A stretch of 7,605 bases of DNA from Methylomonas sp. (GTDB lineage: Bacteria > Pseudomonadota > Gammaproteobacteria > Methylococcales > Methylomonadaceae), in the NCBI GenBank assembly GCA_026989715.1, contig JALSIU010000354.1:1-7605 (forward strand), given 5' to 3'. The number at the start of each line of letters is the position of its first letter. Positions within the stretch are counted from its first letter, which is position 1. The translations under genes and the position numbers were made by a program. Of the stretch, positions 1 through 6,483 are shown piece after piece. The notes beneath the pieces were generated by a model that saw only the letters and a program-made list of their open reading frames with translations, was not told the DNA's origin and did no database searches.

Positions 1-174
1 AAGTCGGAAAAAATAGTGCGCTTACCAGGACCTATGCGTATGGTTTGGGGGGCATGGGCTGCTTATTGGCTAAGAGATATTATTCATCCGGCCTTTACAC
101 TTATTGCTTTGATGATTTTATTGATGATTCCTGTGTTAGTGGCTAATCAGCTTTTTCCGGGCAGTCGCGAGTAA
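1..174 (+). CDS. C-terminal fragment of an unidentified membrane protein
   Basis: Frame 1 is open from the window edge to a TAA at 172-174, giving the last 57 residues of a protein whose start lies outside the window. The fragment has a basic stretch (KSEKIVRLPGPMR), an aromatic region with several Trp residues, then a strongly hydrophobic segment (about residues 33-53, rich in Leu, Ile, Met and Val) that should be a transmembrane helix, and a short polar tail ending in GSRE. I do not recognise the family. An in-frame ATG at 34-36 could in principle start a complete 46-residue protein. No convincing ribosome binding site precedes it and the frame is open upstream, so a partial gene is more likely. 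The stop lies 62 bases before the next gene on the same strand. Confidence 0.65.
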   Translation, partial: KSEKIVRLPGPMRMVWGAWAAYWLRDIIHPAFTLIALMILLMIPVLVANQLFPGSRE

Positions 175-186
175 ATGCTATCATTA

Positions 187-216
187 TTGTAAACTGTGCC
201 GGTGACGCATTTTAAT
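187..216 (+). promoter_or_regulatory. Weak candidate promoter for the DUF2956 gene
   Basis: TTGTAA (187-192) resembles a -35 box with 4 of 6 consensus bases. TTTAAT (211-216) resembles a -10 box with 5 of 6, and the spacer is 18 bases. It lies in the 62-base gap between the upstream fragment and the ATG at 237. Read-through from the upstream gene is equally possible, and AT-rich DNA produces such matches by chance. Confidence 0.25.
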
Positions 217-236
217 TTTTTGGCAATAGGTGAAAT

Positions 237-578
237 ATGAGTCGATATGCAAAAAAGCAACAACCTTCAGTGCAAACTCAAGAACAATCTATGAAAATTG
301 CCAAGGCCACACAACGGCCAGGGCAAACTAAAGAGCAAACTAAGTTAATTGCACAGGGTATTCAAAAAGGGATTGAGCAGTATAAAAAACAACAAAAGGA
401 AAAATCGCGCGAATTAAATAAAAAGATTAAAAAAGTATCGGGGCAAATATCAGAGCACCAGAAAGCTGCCGCTCATACAGAGCCTGCCGCCCAAGAGGTG
501 GTTTATCGGCAACATGGGTTGCCTTGGGTATTATTATTGCTGAGTTGGCTTGGGTTTGCTTGGTATCTTTTTAGTTAA
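237..578 (+). CDS. DUF2956 family protein, C-terminally membrane-anchored
   Basis: This is a 113-residue protein of unknown function. Residues about 10-60 (SVQTQEQSMKIAKATQRPGQ, then TKEQTKLIAQGIQKGIEQYK and KQQKEK) match what I remember of the DUF2956 family, which is typical of marine-type gammaproteobacteria. The family pattern is a Gln/Lys-rich start, a conserved KPGQTKEQTKLIAQGI-like core and a lysine-rich helix. Residues about 45-75 are highly basic and probably helical. The last part (residues 95-112, LPWVLLLLSWLGFAWYLF) is one hydrophobic helix, so the protein is probably a tail-anchored inner-membrane protein with its basic domain in the cytoplasm. There is no signal peptide. The ATG is preceded by AGGTGA at 228-233, a good ribosome binding site, which supports this start. 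It is convergent with the RND permease gene, with 34 bases between the stops. The family call rests on memory of the core motif, not on a search. Confidence 0.8.
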   Translation: MSRYAKKQQPSVQTQEQSMKIAKATQRPGQTKEQTKLIAQGIQKGIEQYKKQQKEKSRELNKKIKKVSGQISEHQKAAAHTEPAAQEVVYRQHGLPWVLLLLSWLGFAWYLFS

Positions 579-612
579 ATTTTTCCTTCAAGCCCATATT
601 TGCAGTGCAGAT

Positions 613-3600
613 TTATTTTTTGTCATCAAATGCTGAAGGGCTTTGTTTTACTTGGTTTGTGGTAGAACCAAGTATGCCAAAATCTTCTAAAATAGCGTAC
701 AGACAAGGGATAACAAATAATATTAACAATGTAGAACCGCTGATGCCGAAGACAATGCTGGTCGCTAAAGGAATTAAAATTTGAGCTTGTGGGCTTTGCT
801 CAAATAATAATGGTGTCAAACCGACAACGGTGGTGAGTGAGGTGAGGATGACCGCGCGAAAACGCTCACTACTGGCTTGTGCCGCCGCTTGGTGCGGACT
901 CATACCGGCACGAATATGTTTTTGAATAAATTCAACCAACAAAATGGAGTCATTGACGACGATACCTGCCAAGGAAACGAAGCCAAGCAAGGATGGCATG
1001 GTAATATCTAAGTTTAATAATAAATGCCCAAAAATAACCCCGATAAATGCCAGAGGAATATTGCTCATCACTAAGATGGGGGCGGTATAAGAGCGAAACT
1101 GCAAACTGAGCAAAATAAACACGCCCAATAAACCTAATAGCATACTGCTACGCATGGAGTTACGTGTGAGAGGACCTTCTTTAATTTCACCTTCAAAATG
1201 TATATTGATGTCAGGGTAGTTTTGTTTAAAGCCTGCTAAGAAATTCGTCTCTAAATCTTTAAAAACCGCTTGGGTATTATTAACCGCGGCATCAATATCA
1301 CCATAAATAGTCACGGCACGCTGCGCATTAATGCGTTGAATTCTTGAATAATCGCGTGTGTTGCTGATTGTCGCAACATTCACTAAGGGGATAACTTTTC
1401 CTGTTTGTGGGTGAATGATGGGGAAATAATCAAAGTCAGATAGCGTATTTTTAGAGGTATCGGCGAGTTTTACAATAAGTTCATAGCTTTCTAAGCCAAT
1501 TGCCATTTCCAGCACTTCTATACCTTGATAAGCTGCACGTAATTGGCTGGCGACATCTTGTGCGCTAATGCCTAATGCAAACGCCCCCGGTTTTAATTTT
1601 AAGGTAAATTTGGGCTTGCCGGGGCGTAAATCATCCATCAAATTACTGACCCCCGGGTAACCTGCCAGCCAGTTTTGCAATTGATGTGATGCTTGGGAGA
1701 GCTGATCTAAATTATCGCCTTGTAAACGAATATAAATTGCACGCCCTGCGGGGCTAGTAACGGGCTCTTTAATGGCGATATTTAATGCTTCAGGTATATC
1801 ACCTAAATATTGTTGCCATTGTGCTGCAATTTGGTTAATGGATTGTTCGCGTTGTTCGGCCGTTAGCAAATCAACACTGAGCGTTGCTAAATGTGCACCG
1901 CTTTCAAAAGCATCCGCATTCATACCATAATGAACGGTCATACCTTGAACAAGCGGTGTGTGGTAATGCGCTTGATAGTCCCTGTCAACGGCTTGAATGC
2001 CTGCATTGATTTTAGTGATGACCTGTTGCGTTTGCTGTAAAGAGCTACCCACGGGCATCAGTAAGCGTGCTTGTAATAAATCACCTTCTACATTAGGAAA
2101 GGCGGAAAATTTAACCACGCCGGAAACCAATAAACTAACCGATAAAATAAAAGTGCCGACGACTGCGCCCATAAAGGGATAACGAAAACGAATCGATTGC
2201 TTGACCCAGGCATTGACGTTACATTGAAATTTATCAAAATAAACTTTAAATTGTTGTCGAATTTGACTGACAGATTGCGCAGGCGCATGACTGAGGGAAT
2301 GCTGCAAATGGTGCGGCAAAATCAAAAAAGCTTCCACCAAAGAAATGCTAATCACTGAAATTAAAACAGCGGGGATGGTATATAGTAATTGCCCAATATC
2401 ACCCTTTAAAAATAGTAAGCCGGTAAAGATGCAGAGTGTCGTAATGTAAGAGGAAAGCACACCGGTTTTAACCAGCATTGTCCCTTCTATTGCCGCTTGC
2501 ATGGGTGTTTTCCCTAAAGAAAGCTGCTTACCGATGCTTTCACTAATGACAATGGCATCATCCATTAGAATACCGAGTGCTAATAGCAGAGCGACCATGG
2601 AAAGCATATTAATGCTAATGCCCCATTGCTCTAATATAAATGCACTCGCCAAAAATGATACCGGCAAGCCCATAATGACCCAAAACGCATAACGTGTGCC
2701 AAAAAATAACCACATAACGATAAACACCAGCAATAATCCTTGCCATGCATTTTTAATCAATAAGGCAATTCTATCACTGACAACACTGGTAAAATCTTGT
2801 GTTAAATTGAAAAAGACTTGTTTAGGTAAATGTTGTTGTTCTTGGGCAATAAAGTGCTTAACATGCTCTAAAATGCGTAAACTGTCATCTTGTGAGTTTT
2901 TACGTATTTTTAAAAAAGCAGTGGGCATATTATTATAAGTGGCACTGTCTTCTGCTTTTTCAAAAGTATCTATAATGCTTGCAATATCGCCTAGACGTAC
3001 TTCGTTACCGTGCGTGCCTTTAAGAATAACCAGCTCGCGCAATGCTTCGGGTGAATGGCGTTCATCGTTGAAGCGAATTTGATAGTCGCGTTTGTCAGTT
3101 TGAATTTCTCCCGCCGGTAAATCTAAATTTTGTTGTGCAACCACCGTGGCAACCGTTTGTAGGCTAATACCGTATAAACGCAATTTATCTTGTGAGAGTT
3201 GAATTTGAAATTGCCGCTGGGAAAAGCCTTCGATACTGACTAGGGGAATGCCGGGCGTGCGCAATATACGTTCTTTTATTTGCTCGGCCAAATCTTTAAG
3301 CTCTGTTTTAGGCAAAGCCGCGCTTAAGGCAATGGTTACAACATCTTGAGTGCGCCCTAATTCCCGAATAACCGGTTCTTCACTTTCTTGCGGGAAATTG
3401 TCAATCTCATCTATGGCACTGCTAATATCATCACTGAATTGTACGAAATTACCTTGTTCTTGCATGCTGACGGTGGCCAGAGCCATAGACTGACGCGCTT
3501 CACAGCGTAGCTCTTTGATAAAACTGGTGCCATCAATATTGTTTTCTAAGGGTTTACATAATTTTTGCTCTATTTCGCGGGGTGTTGCTCCAGGGTAGAG

Positions 3601-3741
3601 AATTTTGATTTCCAGTTCATAGCGGGCAATTTCCGGAAAAGTTTCTCGTTTTAACGAAGGCAGTGCCGTTAAACCCATCACAATAAGTAACAGCATCAAT
3701 AAATTAGCCGCTGTTGGGTGTTCGATAAAATAACGAATCAT
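613..3741 (-). CDS. RND efflux transporter, inner-membrane permease subunit
   Basis: This is an AcrB-like (ACR_tran) proton-driven exporter of about 1042 residues, the usual length for the family. TM1 lies at residues 2-24, followed by the first porter half with the hallmark YPGATPREIEQK. TM2-TM6 lie at about 328-475. TM7 is at about 524-543, followed by the second porter half (FPNVEGD, MPVGSSL), and TM8-TM12 at about 867-1018. Proton-relay residues seen by alignment to AcrB are D394 and D395 in TM4 (LMDDAIVISES) and R960 and T967 in TM11. The TM10 lysine (AcrB K940) is Asn here (N930, in GIVVNDSILLVEF). I chose the ATG at 3741 because it overlaps the adaptor stop as ATGA, has AGGAAG just upstream, and yields the family-typical start MIRYFIEHPTAANLL. 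An in-frame ATG at 3759 adds only six residues. It is the second gene of the operon with the adaptor. The substrate cannot be told from sequence. Confidence 0.95.
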   Translation of the reverse strand: MIRYFIEHPTAANLLMLLLIVMGLTALPSLKRETFPEIARYELEIKILYPGATPREIEQKLCKPLENNIDGTSFIKELRCEARQSMALATVSMQEQGNFVQFSDDISSAIDEIDNFPQESEEPVIRELGRTQDVVTIALSAALPKTELKDLAEQIKERILRTPGIPLVSIEGFSQRQFQIQLSQDKLRLYGISLQTVATVVAQQNLDLPAGEIQTDKRDYQIRFNDERHSPEALRELVILKGTHGNEVRLGDIASIIDTFEKAEDSATYNNMPTAFLKIRKNSQDDSLRILEHVKHFIAQEQQHLPKQVFFNLTQDFTSVVSDRIALLIKNAWQGLLLVFIVMWLFFGTRYAFWVIMGLPVSFLASAFILEQWGISINMLSMVALLLALGILMDDAIVISESIGKQLSLGKTPMQAAIEGTMLVKTGVLSSYITTLCIFTGLLFLKGDIGQLLYTIPAVLISVISISLVEAFLILPHHLQHSLSHAPAQSVSQIRQQFKVYFDKFQCNVNAWVKQSIRFRYPFMGAVVGTFILSVSLLVSGVVKFSAFPNVEGDLLQARLLMPVGSSLQQTQQVITKINAGIQAVDRDYQAHYHTPLVQGMTVHYGMNADAFESGAHLATLSVDLLTAEQREQSINQIAAQWQQYLGDIPEALNIAIKEPVTSPAGRAIYIRLQGDNLDQLSQASHQLQNWLAGYPGVSNLMDDLRPGKPKFTLKLKPGAFALGISAQDVASQLRAAYQGIEVLEMAIGLESYELIVKLADTSKNTLSDFDYFPIIHPQTGKVIPLVNVATISNTRDYSRIQRINAQRAVTIYGDIDAAVNNTQAVFKDLETNFLAGFKQNYPDINIHFEGEIKEGPLTRNSMRSSMLLGLLGVFILLSLQFRSYTAPILVMSNIPLAFIGVIFGHLLLNLDITMPSLLGFVSLAGIVVNDSILLVEFIQKHIRAGMSPHQAAAQASSERFRAVILTSLTTVVGLTPLLFEQSPQAQILIPLATSIVFGISGSTLLILFVIPCLYAILEDFGILGSTTNQVKQSPSAFDDKK
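650..673. repeat. Perfect 8-bp inverted repeat in the 3' end of the RND gene
   Basis: ACTTGGTT (650-657) and AACCAAGT (666-673) are perfect reverse complements around an 8-base loop. The repeat lies within the last codons of the permease gene, in the poorly conserved polar C-terminal tail, and about 70 bases past the stop of the convergent DUF2956 gene. It could fold in either transcript. No T-tract follows on either strand, so a standard intrinsic terminator is not supported. It may slow transcription or protect the 3' end, or it may be chance. Confidence 0.45.
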
Positions 3742-5108
3742 CTTGCTTCCTGTACCCATGTTGTAATACGTTTTGCTGTCTCTTTATGTGGTATGGCTTT
3801 AAGTTGCATACCGGCAACCGCTGGAAATAAATCGGATACGATAAGTTGTTCGCCTGCGTTTAGACCGGTTTCCCACAGCACCATTTCTCCTTGAACTTGG
3901 AAATGCCGGATAACGCGCCGCTCCAATTGTGAGTGTTGATTGATGAGATAGATTTCATTTTCATGCAAGGCAGTACGAGGCAGAACATAAAATGTTTTGG
4001 GGCGGCCTTGTAATAAGATTTCGGTATACATGCCTTGCATGAGCGGTGGTTTGATTCCCGGCACAATTTGCTCATAGGGCTTATCAACACTGACGACAAT
4101 GCCTAGCGTTCGGGTGGCAGGATCAAGCTGGCCAATAATGCGCTCTACTTTTGCAGGCCAATACGGTGAGCGTTGCTCTGTTAAGCGTACTTTTGCACTC
4201 AGCCCTAATTGCTCGAATGTCTCACTGGAAAAACCGGATAAAAATGCTTCTTTAATTAGTGCCTCTTGATGTTGAAAATCTTTGGCTAACAAGCGGAAAT
4301 GCTGTAAAGCAAATTGTGCATTAATCAATATTTTATCGGTTGTTTGCGCACTAAAGAGTAAGCTACCTTTAATCACATATTGCCCTGCATCAATGGCGCG
4401 TTCGGAAATTCGCGCATTAAATGGCAAGCGAATTTCAGTACGACTCAGATTGCGTTGCTGCGTTGCAAGCACGGCTTCTGCATTAGTCAGTGTTGCTTTG
4501 GCACTGGTGATTTGTTCCGGTAATGTTTTTAAATCATTATTTAGTTTTTGAACTTCTTGTTGTAATAGCAACACTTTAGATTGCTGTTGGTCGCGGCTGG
4601 ACTGGGAGACAGATTGTTTTTTAAGCAAAGATTGCAGGCGAGCCAGCTCAGTTTGTGCTAATTTTAGCTTTTTTTGCACTATTTTAAGGTTTGCATATAA
4701 GTTATTTTTTTCTAATTTAATTTTGCGATATTGTGCGCGTTGACTTGCCAGCATAGCTTGCGCTTGTTGTAAGGCCAACTGGTAGTCCTCGCGCTCTATG
4801 CGAATAACGACCGTACCTTTGGGTAAGATAGCCCCATTACGTAGTTGGGGGTGTACATAGCTGATTTTGCCTGAAATCTCTGCTTTGGATTCCAATAATA
4901 TATCTGGTTCAACGAGGCCAAATCCAATAATGCTAGGCCGAACCTGATAGGCTTGCAGGTCTATAACGTGTACTGGTGTAATCAGCCCTGCACTGGGTTC
5001 ATGTTGCATTTTAGGTTGCAGTTTCACAATCATAACGGCAAGCATGATGCAGAGGATTAGAATGATGGGAAAAAAACGAGGTAAGCTCAGGTCTTTAAAA
5101 AATGACAT
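3738..5108 (-). CDS. RND efflux periplasmic adaptor (membrane fusion protein)
   Basis: This 456-residue adaptor should bridge the RND permease and an outer-membrane channel. Residues 11-30 are a hydrophobic N-terminal anchor with no lipobox, so it is probably held by a transmembrane helix rather than as a lipoprotein. The first half of the lipoyl/barrel-sandwich domain is at about 57-103 (SKAEISGKISYVHP). A long Gln/Lys/Leu-rich coiled-coil hairpin spans about 105-222. The second lipoyl half follows (RLPFNARISERAIDAGQYV, about 227-245), then the beta-barrel (about 258-370) and the membrane-proximal domain (VLPRTAL onwards). At the hairpin tip, R157, L161 and S168 fit the RxxxLxxxxxxS TolC-docking motif, which suggests a TolC-type partner. 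The ATG at 5108 has no clear Shine-Dalgarno. The frame is open back to a TGA at 5150-5148 but holds no other ATG, GTG or TTG, so translation may depend on coupling to the small upstream ORF. The gene ends in the ATGA overlap with the permease. Confidence 0.93.
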   Translation of the reverse strand: MSFFKDLSLPRFFPIILILCIMLAVMIVKLQPKMQHEPSAGLITPVHVIDLQAYQVRPSIIGFGLVEPDILLESKAEISGKISYVHPQLRNGAILPKGTVVIRIEREDYQLALQQAQAMLASQRAQYRKIKLEKNNLYANLKIVQKKLKLAQTELARLQSLLKKQSVSQSSRDQQQSKVLLLQQEVQKLNNDLKTLPEQITSAKATLTNAEAVLATQQRNLSRTEIRLPFNARISERAIDAGQYVIKGSLLFSAQTTDKILINAQFALQHFRLLAKDFQHQEALIKEAFLSGFSSETFEQLGLSAKVRLTEQRSPYWPAKVERIIGQLDPATRTLGIVVSVDKPYEQIVPGIKPPLMQGMYTEILLQGRPKTFYVLPRTALHENEIYLINQHSQLERRVIRHFQVQGEMVLWETGLNAGEQLIVSDLFPAVAGMQLKAIPHKETAKRITTWVQEAR

Positions 5109-5140
5109 ATAAAAAGGATGTTTAAGGGGGAGATGGCCAT
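5087..5140 (-). CDS. Possible 17-codon leader ORF overlapping the adaptor start
   Basis: On the - strand, GAGG (5149-5146) sits 5 bases before an ATG at 5140, the best ribosome binding site arrangement in this leader. The ORF reads MAISPLNILFICHFLKT and stops at TGA 5089-5087, about 20 bases inside the adaptor gene in another frame. The adaptor's own ATG lacks a visible Shine-Dalgarno, so ribosomes finishing this ORF could restart at 5108. The peptide has no recognised homologue and may be a leader peptide, a coupling device or chance. A sequencing error fusing it to the adaptor is possible but not required, because the adaptor already has a complete N-terminal anchor. Confidence 0.3.
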   Translation of the reverse strand: MAISPLNILFICHFLKT

Positions 5141-5155
5141 ATTTTCCTCATATGG
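5137..5155 (-). promoter_or_regulatory. Hairpin presenting Shine-Dalgarno and start codon in the efflux leader
   Basis: In the - strand transcript, CCAUAU (5155-5150) and AUAUGG (5142-5137) form a perfect 6-bp stem. The 7-base loop GAGGAAA contains the Shine-Dalgarno of the small ORF, and the ORF's AUG (5140-5138) lies in the right arm of the stem. This could control ribosome access to the leader and hence to the adaptor. The stem is short and AU-rich, so it would be only marginally stable. The function is inferred. Confidence 0.35.
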
Positions 5156-5181
5156 AAAAGCAAGATGGCAGTGGCTAAATC

Positions 5182-5210
5182 ATGTTAAATGAGAAACTTG
5201 TGTGTGACAA
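5182..5210 (-). promoter_or_regulatory. Candidate sigma70 promoter of the efflux operon
   Basis: Read on the - strand, TTGTCA (5210-5205) matches the -35 consensus at 5 of 6 positions. TAACAT (5187-5182) matches the -10 at 4 of 6, with an ideal 17-base spacer. Transcription would begin near 5175, leaving about 35 bases to the small leader ORF and about 67 to the adaptor ATG. It is the best promoter-like pair I found in the 5109-5364 gap. Confidence 0.4.
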
Positions 5211-5212
5211 GT
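5196..5212. promoter_or_regulatory. Palindrome over the -35 of the efflux promoter, candidate operator
   Basis: ACTTGT (5196-5201) and ACAAGT (5207-5212) are perfect inverted 6-mers separated by GTGTG, giving a 17-bp dyad that covers the predicted -35 box. Dyads of this size and position are typical of operators for dimeric repressors such as TetR or MarR proteins, which often control efflux pumps. No such regulator gene is in the window, so the binding protein is unknown. Confidence 0.35.
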
Positions 5213-5296
5213 AAAGAATAAGGGATTGGATAGTAGGGGGCTATACAGCTTTTTTGGCCGCTTTATATTGCACAGATGTGTAGCTTACAATAGATC

Positions 5297-5335
5297 GGGT
5301 TAATGAATAAGATGTAGAGTCTTATGCATTAACCC
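5297..5335. repeat. Long inverted repeat (16-bp arms) downstream of purM
   Basis: GGGTTAATGAATAAGA (5297-5312) and TCTTATGCATTAACCC (5320-5335) pair over 16 positions with a single mismatch around a 7-base loop. It is the strongest hairpin I found in the window and begins 29 bases beyond the purM stop in the direction of purM transcription. No run of T follows it on the - strand (the next bases are GATCTATTG), so it is not a classical intrinsic terminator. A 12-bp perfect palindrome GTTTTTAAAAAC (5354-5365) lies between it and purM, touching the stop codon. It most likely ends or protects the purM mRNA, with a protein-binding site or mobile repeat as alternatives. Confidence 0.7.
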
Positions 5336-5364
5336 AGCTGATGATATGTGGTTGTTTTTAAAAA

Positions 5365-6414
5365 CTAGCCGGCAATATAATTGACTTGGTTTTGGTCAGG
5401 AGTGCTAATAATGTGGCCGATAGTAAATGCTTGTTCACCTGCGGCATTGAGTGTATTCAGGGTGGTTTCGGCATCTTCGGCCGCTACGGCAATAATCATT
5501 CCGACACCGCAATTAAACGTAGTCAGCATATCGGCTTGGCTGATATTGCCTTGTGTTTGTAGCCATTGAAAAATGGCAGGGAACTGCCAAGTACTTAGGT
5601 CAATGTTGGCACTGAGTCCTGCGGGTAAAACGCGTGGTAGATTTTCAGTAATGCCGCCGCCTGTAATATGCGCCATGGCATGCACAGATACTGTATCGAC
5701 TAATTGCAATAAGGGTTTGACATAAATCCGAGTAGGCTCCATTAAGTGATCCGCTAAGCTTTTGCCTTCCAAGGATTCTGTTAATGGAATATTGCTACGC
5801 TCAATGATTTTGCGAATTAAAGAGTAGCCATTAGAGTGCGGCCCTGAAGAGGTGATGGCGATTAATTGATCACCTGCCGCCACTTTGCTACCATCAATAA
5901 TGGCTTCCTTTTCAACAATACCGACACAAAAGCCCGCTAAATCATATTCACCATCAGCATACATGCCTGGCATTTCAGCGGTTTCTCCACCAACTAAAGC
6001 CGCTCCCGCTCGTTTACAGCCTTCACCTATACCTTCGATAACGGCCGCGGCTGTTTCTACATCCAGTTTGCCGGTCGCAAAATAATCTAAAAAGAACAGT
6101 GATTCCGCGCCTTGTACAATAATGTCATTGACGCACATGCCCACTAGGTCGATACCTACTGTCGTGTGTCGTTTAAGCTCAATTGCCAATTTTAATTTGG
6201 TGCCCACGCCATCGGTACCGGAGACTAAAATAGGCTGTTGATAGCGGTCTAATGGTAGCTCAAATAAAGAGCCAAATCCTCCTAAACCCGCCATAACACC
6301 CGCAGTACGGGTGCCGGCGGCAATGGGTTTAATGCGTTCGACTAAGGAGTTGCCGGCGGCAATATCCACACCTGCACTTTTGTAGTTTAAACTCTCTTGT
6401 TTATCTTCACTCAC
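5365..6414 (-). CDS. purM: Phosphoribosylformylglycinamidine cyclo-ligase (AIR synthetase)
   Basis: PurM is the cytoplasmic enzyme that closes formylglycinamidine ribonucleotide to 5-aminoimidazole ribonucleotide using ATP, the fifth step of de novo purine synthesis. The 349 residues match the usual length (about 345). Family motifs run in order: YKSAGVDIAAGNSLV (11-25), GLGGFGSLFELP (43-54), SGTDGVGTKLKLA (65-77, nucleotide/substrate loop), GMCVNDIIVQGAESLFFLDY (92-111), VGGETAEMPGMY (141-152), GPHSNGYSL (191-199), HITGGGITENLPRVLP (249-264) and FNCGVGM (300-306). All are intact. The start is GTG at 6414; there is no ATG before residue 41, and GTG gives the expected N-terminus ahead of the conserved YKSAGVDI. 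The ribosome binding site is weak (AAGAGA upstream). It is divergent from the DUF2066 gene. purN, often its operon partner, does not follow; instead come a hairpin and the efflux operon. Confidence 0.97.
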   Translation of the reverse strand: MSEDKQESLNYKSAGVDIAAGNSLVERIKPIAAGTRTAGVMAGLGGFGSLFELPLDRYQQPILVSGTDGVGTKLKLAIELKRHTTVGIDLVGMCVNDIIVQGAESLFFLDYFATGKLDVETAAAVIEGIGEGCKRAGAALVGGETAEMPGMYADGEYDLAGFCVGIVEKEAIIDGSKVAAGDQLIAITSSGPHSNGYSLIRKIIERSNIPLTESLEGKSLADHLMEPTRIYVKPLLQLVDTVSVHAMAHITGGGITENLPRVLPAGLSANIDLSTWQFPAIFQWLQTQGNISQADMLTTFNCGVGMIIAVAAEDAETTLNTLNAAGEQAFTIGHIISTPDQNQVNYIAG

Positions 6415-6440
6415 GAGTGTTCTCTTATCGGTAAAATTAA

Positions 6441-6446
6441 ATTATA
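6441..6446 (-). promoter_or_regulatory. Candidate -10 box of purM in the shared divergent region
   Basis: On the - strand TATAAT (6446-6441) is a perfect -10 hexamer, placing transcription start about 20 bases before the purM GTG. No good -35 sits at 16-18 bases (TTTTCT at 6469-6464 matches 3 of 6). The 69-base region between the two GTG starts (6415-6483) must hold promoters for both genes unless DUF2066 is read from elsewhere. On the + strand TATACA (6449-6454) is a weak -10 candidate. An 8-bp palindrome TTGTACAA (6455-6462) lies in the middle. I saw no sequence close to the enterobacterial PurR operator. Confidence 0.3.
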
Positions 6447-6483
6447 GTTATACATTGTACAAGAGAAAATTAAGGATATAAAA

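Noticed and set aside
34..174. Complete 46-residue single-pass membrane protein starting at the ATG at 34
   Set aside because: No good ribosome binding site precedes it and the frame is open to the window edge, so a C-terminal fragment is the simpler reading.
585..645. AAGCCC (near 591) and GGGCTT (near 638) as a bidirectional terminator between the convergent DUF2956 and RND genes
   Set aside because: The arms are only 6 bp with about 40 bases between them, and one arm is inside the permease coding sequence. The T-rich stretch at 611-621 is between the arms, not after them.
650..673. Relation between the ACTTGGTT/AACCAAGT repeat and the ACTTGT/ACAAGT operator-like dyad at 5196-5212
   Set aside because: They share ACTTG/CAAGT ends and a GT-rich middle but differ in arm and spacer length; one is coding and one is intergenic. 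Chance is sufficient.
1997..2938. Several + strand open frames of about 60-80 codons opposite the RND gene
   Set aside because: They lie wholly inside a well-conserved permease gene on the other strand, have no family features, and are the usual antisense open frames of such a gene.
613..5108. Efflux operon as a recently transferred island
   Set aside because: Base composition and codon choice look like the neighbouring housekeeping genes, and no integrase, tRNA or direct repeats flank it.
5297..5335. Long inverted repeat as an integron attC site
   Set aside because: The ends do not fit the conserved core-site consensus (GTTRRRY/RYYYAAC), and there is no integrase or cassette structure nearby.
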